A stretch of 64,000 nt of DNA, from assembly GCF_030551255.1 (NCBI RefSeq), contig NZ_CP130630.1:6677501-6741500 (forward strand), in the 5' to 3' direction. The translations under genes were made by a program, and so were the position numbers. Position 1 is the stretch's first letter; each line of letters opens with the position of its first letter. Of this stretch, positions 59,888 to 64,000 are shown one piece after another. The notes below the pieces were generated by a model. The model did not search any database. It worked only from the letters and a program-made list of their open reading frames with translations, and had not been told where the DNA came from. The DNA comes from Streptomyces sp. NL15-2K. GTDB taxonomy: Bacteria; Actinomycetota; Actinomycetes; Streptomycetales; Streptomycetaceae.

Positions 59888-61672
59888 GTGGCAGGGCTGG
59901 AGCCGGACGACCCGCGCTCCGTCGGGGACTACCGGTTACTGAGCCGGCTCGGTGCGGGCGGTATGGGGCGGGTCTTCCTCGGCCGGTCTCCGGGCGGGCG
60001 GCTCGTCGCGGTCAAGGTGGTGCACTCCGAGCTGGTGCGCAGGCCGGAGTTCCGGTCCCGGTTCCGGCGGGAGGTGCAGGCGGCCCGGCTGGTGAGCGGG
60101 GCGTTCACCGCGCCCGTCATCGACGCCGACCCGGACGCGCCGCTGCCGTGGCTGGTCACCAGTTACATCGCCGGGCCGTCGCTGGAGCAGGTGGTCGTCG
60201 AGCAGGGGCCGATGGGCGCGGGCGCGGTGCTGGGTCTGGCGGCCGGGCTGGCCGAGGCGCTGATGTCGATCCATGCCGTGAACCTCGTCCACCGCGACCT
60301 CAAGCCCTCCAACGTGCTGCTCGCGGAGGACGGGCCGAGGGTCATCGACTTCGGGATCGTGCGCAGTGTCGAGGGCGACTCGATCACGAGGACCGGGCAC
60401 ATGGCCGGCTCGCCGGGGTTCATGTCCCCCGAGCAGGTCAGTGGCGACGAGATCACCCCGGCCAGTGACGTCTTCTGCCTGGGCGCGGTTCTGGCCTTCG
60501 CGGCGACCGGCGGCAACCCCTTCGGAGGGGGACCGACCCCGGCCCTCCTCTACCGCGTCGTGCACAACGAACCGGATGTCGACGCCGTCGCCGACCCGGC
60601 CCTGCGCGCCCTGATCACCGCGTGTCTGACCAAGGACCCCGCCCGCCGCCCGACACCGCGCGAGATACTCACCCAGGTCGGCCCGGCCGGCGGCGAGAGC
60701 ACGATGGCGCTGCGGCCCGCCGTTCAGCGGCGGAACGCCGACGGGGCCACCCACATGTCCGGCCCCGCTCCCGCAGCCACCCACCAGCAGGCGGCCCACC
60801 TGGACCACCCGTCCACCCAGGTGCATCGGACGCACCTGGACACCACCCAGCCACCGCCCCCCGGCAGACCGAGTCCTCCGACCGTCCCCGCCGACCCACC
60901 ATCCGGCCCCGGCGGCAGCCGCCGCGCCTTCCTCCTCTCCGGAGTCGGCGCGGTAGCCGCGATCGGCGTCGGTGCGGGCTTCTGGCTCAACCGGTCAGCG
61001 GCCGACCACGAAGGCGCCGAAGGCAGCAGCGCGTCGCCCTCTCCCTCCCCCTCCGCCCCGCGCCTCGCGCAACCGATCGGCATCTGGCCACTCGACGAGG
61101 CCTCCGGTGCCCTCGCCCGGGACACCGTCCGCGGCAACGACGGCACCGCGACCGAGGTCCGCTGGCGGGCCGGCAAGGGTGGGGCCGCCGAGTTCGACGG
61201 GAGCCGGAGTCAGATCGTCACCGAGGGGCCGGTGGTGAGGACGGGCGCCGGGCGCAGCTTCACGGTCGCGGCCTGGGTCTGTCTGTCCACCGAGCCGGGC
61301 TTCTTCGCCACCGCCGTCAGCCAAGAGGCGGCCGAGGCCAGCGGCTTCTACCTCCAGTACTCGAGTGACGAGAAGCGCTGGGCCTTCGCCCGCCCCGGCC
61401 TGCGCGCGGTCGGCTACTCCGTCCCCGCCGTGGACACCTGGACGCACCTGGTCGGTGTCTGCGACGGCGCCCACCGCAAGCTGCGGCTGTACGTCAACGG
61501 CGTCCAGGAGGCGGAGACCGACGACACCAAGCCGACCCCCGCCCCCGGCGGTCTCATGATCGGCCGCGCGACCTTCGACCGGCAGCCCAGCGATTTCTTC
61601 CCCGGCGCCATCAGAGATGTACGCGTCTTCGACCGGGCCCTCACCTCCGCCCGGATCAAGACCCTGAAGTGA
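59888..61672 (+). CDS. transmembrane Ser/Thr kinase with extracellular LamG-like domain
   Basis: The 594-residue protein has a kinase domain in residues 1-270: LGAGGMGRV, the Lys in VAVKVVH, LVHRDLKPSN and IDFGIVR. A Pro/His/Thr-rich linker, one membrane helix at about 345-366 (AFLLSGVGAVAAIGVGAGFWL) and, outside, a concanavalin/LamG_3-type domain from about residue 397 (GIWPLDEASGALARDTVRGNDGT ... FTVAAWVCLST ... WTHLVGVCDGAHRKLRLYVNGV ... AIRDVRVFDRALT) follow. The outer domain could bind glycans, making this a receptor kinase. GTG 59888 follows GGGAGG by 5 nt. Confidence 0.95.
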   Translation: MAGLEPDDPRSVGDYRLLSRLGAGGMGRVFLGRSPGGRLVAVKVVHSELVRRPEFRSRFRREVQAARLVSGAFTAPVIDADPDAPLPWLVTSYIAGPSLEQVVVEQGPMGAGAVLGLAAGLAEALMSIHAVNLVHRDLKPSNVLLAEDGPRVIDFGIVRSVEGDSITRTGHMAGSPGFMSPEQVSGDEITPASDVFCLGAVLAFAATGGNPFGGGPTPALLYRVVHNEPDVDAVADPALRALITACLTKDPARRPTPREILTQVGPAGGESTMALRPAVQRRNADGATHMSGPAPAATHQQAAHLDHPSTQVHRTHLDTTQPPPPGRPSPPTVPADPPSGPGGSRRAFLLSGVGAVAAIGVGAGFWLNRSAADHEGAEGSSASPSPSPSAPRLAQPIGIWPLDEASGALARDTVRGNDGTATEVRWRAGKGGAAEFDGSRSQIVTEGPVVRTGAGRSFTVAAWVCLSTEPGFFATAVSQEAAEASGFYLQYSSDEKRWAFARPGLRAVGYSVPAVDTWTHLVGVCDGAHRKLRLYVNGVQEAETDDTKPTPAPGGLMIGRATFDRQPSDFFPGAIRDVRVFDRALTSARIKTLK

Positions 61673-61691
61673 CCCGTGGGTTCCCGCCCCC

Positions 61692-63092
61692 TCAGACCCG
61701 GGACCCGATCCGCCCTCGCAGCACCCCGTACAGCCCCGCACTCACCGCGAACCCGACCAGACATGTGATGTCCCCGAAGGACGGCCACCGCTCCGGCACC
61801 CAGCCGACGTACTTCTCCTGGTTGGAGAAGAGGGGGACGGACACCACGATGCCGGTCAACAGGGCTGTGATGCCCGGCCAGTTGGTGAAGGTCCGGTCGC
61901 TCAGGCGCCCCGCCAGGTCGGCGTCCGTCGCCGTACGGCCCTGGCTCCACCGCTCCACCAGCACGACCCCCAGCCACGGTCCCACCCAGTAGGCGATGAC
62001 CAGCAGGAACGCCTCGTACGTGTGCCCCGCGTCCGCCAGCGACGCCCACGCCGCGGCCGTACCGGCCAGACCGCACAGCACGACGATCGCGCTGCGGCCC
62101 AGCCACGGCGGGAGCTTCAGGCCCAGCGACGTGATCGACATGGCCGACGAGTAGACGTTGAGGGCATTCGCGGAGACCGCGCCCAGGATGATGGCCAGCA
62201 GGACCAAGTCGCTGAGCCACCCCGGGAGGTGGCCCGTGAAGGCCGCCGTCGGGGTCGCGTCCTCGGGTGCCACGATCGTCGCCGACGCCGCGCCGATCAC
62301 GGAGACGACGGCGATGGACACGAACAGGCCCAGCGCCGGGTACAGGACCGTTTTGAAGCGGTTCGCCGTGCGGGGGAGGTAGCGGGAGTAGTCCGACGCG
62401 CCCGGGTTCCAGCCCGCCGTGTAGCCCCAGGCCGCGCTGAAGGCGAGCAGGAAGCCGCCGATGCCGCCCCCGGCGCCCGCCCCGCCCAGGTCGGCCTCCT
62501 TGAAGGTCCACACGCCGGCCAGCAGGAAGACGACCGCCAGTGCCGGGAAGGCGTATTTCTCGAAGGCGTGGACGAAGTTGTGGCCGATGAAGCCGATCAC
62601 GATCTCGGCGGCCACGACGAGCAGCAGGGAGGGGAGGGGGCGTAGGCCCGTCAGCGTGTTGAGGGCGAAAGCCGCGCTCACACTGTTGACGGCGAACCAG
62701 CCGACGCCCGCGACCAGCGCGTTCACACCCGAGGGCAGCAGATTGCCCCGGAAACCGAAGGAGAAGCGGCCGATCGCCATCTGTGGAACGCCGAAGCGCG
62801 GGCCGTCCAGGGACAGGATCCCGTGGGTGAGCGATCCGAGCGCGGTGCCCAGCAGGAGCGCGGCCGTCGCCTGCCAGAAGTTCAGGCCGAAGAAGAGGAC
62901 CGAGATCACGCCGATGTAGACCGTCGCGAACTCGATGTTCGGAGAGGCCCACGTCCACAGCAACTGAAGTGGGTTGCCGTGCCGTTCGGCGTCGGGGATC
63001 GGTTCCGAGCCCGCCGTCTCGACGGCGATGACCTTGTCACCGTATGCGGGGGTGAGCGTGGTGCCGGTGGAGTCGGCGGGAGCAGTCGTCAT
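61692..63092 (-). CDS. NCS1-family cytosine/purine permease
   Basis: The 466-residue protein has about twelve membrane helices and the NCS1 pattern: NPLQLLWTWASPNIEFATVYIGV, FGVPQMAIGRFSFGFRGN, GWFAVNSVSAAFAL, GYTAGWNPGASDYSRYLPR and a C-terminal YVGWVPERWPSFGDITCLVGF. These permeases import nucleobases or hydantoin-like compounds with a proton or sodium ion. It is convergent with the kinase gene. It fits the deaminase/PucR theme 10 kb upstream, but co-regulation is not shown. The start at 63092 has a weak ribosome binding site. Confidence 0.92.
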   Translation of the reverse strand: MTTAPADSTGTTLTPAYGDKVIAVETAGSEPIPDAERHGNPLQLLWTWASPNIEFATVYIGVISVLFFGLNFWQATAALLLGTALGSLTHGILSLDGPRFGVPQMAIGRFSFGFRGNLLPSGVNALVAGVGWFAVNSVSAAFALNTLTGLRPLPSLLLVVAAEIVIGFIGHNFVHAFEKYAFPALAVVFLLAGVWTFKEADLGGAGAGGGIGGFLLAFSAAWGYTAGWNPGASDYSRYLPRTANRFKTVLYPALGLFVSIAVVSVIGAASATIVAPEDATPTAAFTGHLPGWLSDLVLLAIILGAVSANALNVYSSAMSITSLGLKLPPWLGRSAIVVLCGLAGTAAAWASLADAGHTYEAFLLVIAYWVGPWLGVVLVERWSQGRTATDADLAGRLSDRTFTNWPGITALLTGIVVSVPLFSNQEKYVGWVPERWPSFGDITCLVGFAVSAGLYGVLRGRIGSRV

Positions 63093-63229
63093 GCGAGGTA
63101 AGTGTCCGGCCCGCGCCCGCCCCGGCCCAGGGGCGCATTGTCCGCTTCGGGGGGCTCGCCGACGTACAAGCTGTAGGCACCCCGGAGGCGCATGGACGCA
63201 CATGGGCGCACCCGGAGGCGTCGACGGCG

Positions 63230-63619
63230 TCAGTCCGCCTTCGGGTCCTCGCCGCCGTCCCGCTTGTCCCGGTCCTTCTCGTCCTTGCCCTTGTCGTCCT
63301 TGTCGTCCCCGTCCCTGTCCTCGTCCTTGAGGGACTTGAGGAACTCGGGGTTGTCGTCGGGCGCGACCCACTGCCGGCCGCCGCCGCCCCGGTTCCACGG
63401 TGAGCCGGCGGAGCCGAGCGCGCCGCCCGCCGTGGCCGGGTGGCGCTTCTTGCCCGCGATGAGCCAGGAGATCGAGCCGACGAGGGGGAACAGCAGCACG
63501 AGGAACGCCCACAGCGGCTTCGGGATGTACTGGACGTCCTCGTCCTTCGTGCTGATGCAGTCGATGAACGCGTAGATGCTCAACGCCAGCGGGACGAGGA
63601 ACATCAGCACCCGGAGCAT
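63230..63619 (-). CDS. PLDc_N-type small membrane protein with charged tail
   Basis: The 129-residue protein has two membrane helices ([18 protein letters not shown] and [25 protein letters not shown]) in the pattern of the phospholipase D-nuclease N-terminal (PLDc_N) domain. A Gly-rich linker and a long Asp/Lys-rich tail ([27 protein letters not shown]) complete it. The catalytic phospholipase domain is absent, as usual for these small proteins. ATG 63619 follows GAGAGG by 5 nt. It diverges from the UbiD-type gene across 87 bp. Confidence 0.88.
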   Translation of the reverse strand: MLRVLMFLVPLALSIYAFIDCISTKDEDVQYIPKPLWAFLVLLFPLVGSISWLIAGKKRHPATAGGALGSAGSPWNRGGGGRQWVAPDDNPEFLKSLKDEDRDGDDKDDKGKDEKDRDKRDGGEDPKAD

Positions 63620-63706
63620 GGGGCCTCTCAGCGAAGTCGTCGTCGGGGCCACGGTCAGGGGCCCCAGGTACAAGGCCAGGGTAACGGCTCGGGGATACTT
63701 GACCCC

Positions 63707-64000
63707 ATGGCTTACGACGATCTTCGCTCCCTGCTCAGGGCGCTGGAGCGCGAGGGCGACCTCAAACGCATCAAGGCCGAGGTGGATCCGTACCTGGAGG
63801 TCGGGGAGATCGTCGACCGGGTGCAGAAATCCGGCGGACCGGCGCTCCTCTTCGAGAACGTGCGGGGCTCCTCGATGCCCCTCGCGATGAACGTCTTCGG
63901 GACCGACCGCCGGCTGCTGAAGGCCCTGGGCCTGAAGTCGTACGCGGAGATCAGCGAGAAGATCGGCGGCCTGCTGCGGCCGGAGCTGCCGCACGGCTTC
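63707..64000 (+). CDS. UbiD-family decarboxylase, 5' part
   Basis: The first 98 residues ([66 protein letters not shown]) match the N terminus of UbiD-type, prenylated-FMN-dependent decarboxylases. In Streptomyces such genes belong to the futalosine menaquinone pathway (established for the group; inferred here). The gene runs off the right edge. ATG 63707 begins the conserved frame; upstream is a short AT-richer stretch (GGGGATACTTGACC). Confidence 0.85.
   Translation, partial: MAYDDLRSLLRALEREGDLKRIKAEVDPYLEVGEIVDRVQKSGGPALLFENVRGSSMPLAMNVFGTDRRLLKALGLKSYAEISEKIGGLLRPELPHGF

Noticed and set aside
1..64000. tRNA, rRNA, CRISPR, riboswitch or replication origin
   Set aside because: None was seen on either strand by eye. 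A covariance scan was not possible, so a small RNA could still be missed.
1..64000. A classical secondary-metabolite gene cluster
   Set aside because: The LLM oxidoreductase, SDR, 2OG oxygenase and LysR/MarR genes are scattered, with no core biosynthetic gene nearby.

Overview
The window reads as chromosomal DNA of a Streptomyces or a close relative. It is very GC-rich with strong G/C bias at third codon positions, uses many GTG starts, and carries families typical of streptomycetes: DUF397/DUF5753 pairs, a DUF2637 protein, DUF3558-like lipoproteins, eukaryote-type Ser/Thr kinases, ECF sigma factors, a class I lysyl-tRNA synthetase and System II cytochrome c biogenesis. No tRNA, rRNA, CRISPR array or large biosynthetic cluster was seen.

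Layout. 1-3.1 kb: the 3' end of a sigma factor gene, a linked unknown gene, a DUF397/XRE pair and a divergent HATPase gene. 3.2-5.5 kb: a group II intron whose reverse transcriptase/maturase ORF ends inside the catalytic domain V. 5.6-9.0 kb: a P-loop ATPase and a soluble Ser/Thr kinase. 9.0-16.1 kb: argS, lysS, a DUF2637 membrane protein and two DUF3558-like lipoproteins. 16.3-20.8 kb: rtcB convergent with a LAGLIDADG endonuclease, an S9 peptidase and a 48-residue membrane protein coupled to an SDR gene. 21.7-35.4 kb: accessory DNA rich in regulators (ArsR, MarR, HxlR, AraC, two-component, LysR), with palindromic operators and three decayed genes (MFS, DHFR-like, MMPL).

36.6-44.4 kb: hemL, a phosphoglycerate mutase-like gene, a deacetylase-like secreted protein and resA-ccdA-resB-ccsB, i.e. 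tetrapyrrole synthesis and attachment of haem to cytochromes c. 44.4-46.5 kb: an ECF sigma gene frameshifted around a short repeat, its partner, and an SRPBCC protein. 46.5-50.2 kb: a coupled pair made of a STAND-like ATPase and a membrane-anchored periplasmic-binding-like protein. 50.3-53.1 kb: a 2OG oxygenase and a nucleoside deaminase divergent from a PucR regulator. 53.1-54.1 kb: a complete IS481-family element with a 6-bp target duplication. 54.2-64 kb: transglutaminase-like, CDP-alcohol transferase, structured non-coding DNA, a secreted protein, a second XRE/DUF397 pair, a kinase with a LamG sensor domain, an NCS1 permease, a PLDc_N-type membrane protein and the start of a UbiD-family decarboxylase.

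The best leads for unrecognised biology are: the P-loop ATPase/soluble kinase pair, whose kinase shares a C-terminal module with the DUF2637 protein; the STAND ATPase/binding-protein pair; the domain V-overlapping intron ORF; the IS481 transposase that takes its stop codon from the target duplication; the GTGCAAC palindromes at the SRPBCC-ArsR operon; and the structured 56.4-57.3 kb non-coding region. These are inferences from sequence reading only; no database search or folding program was run.
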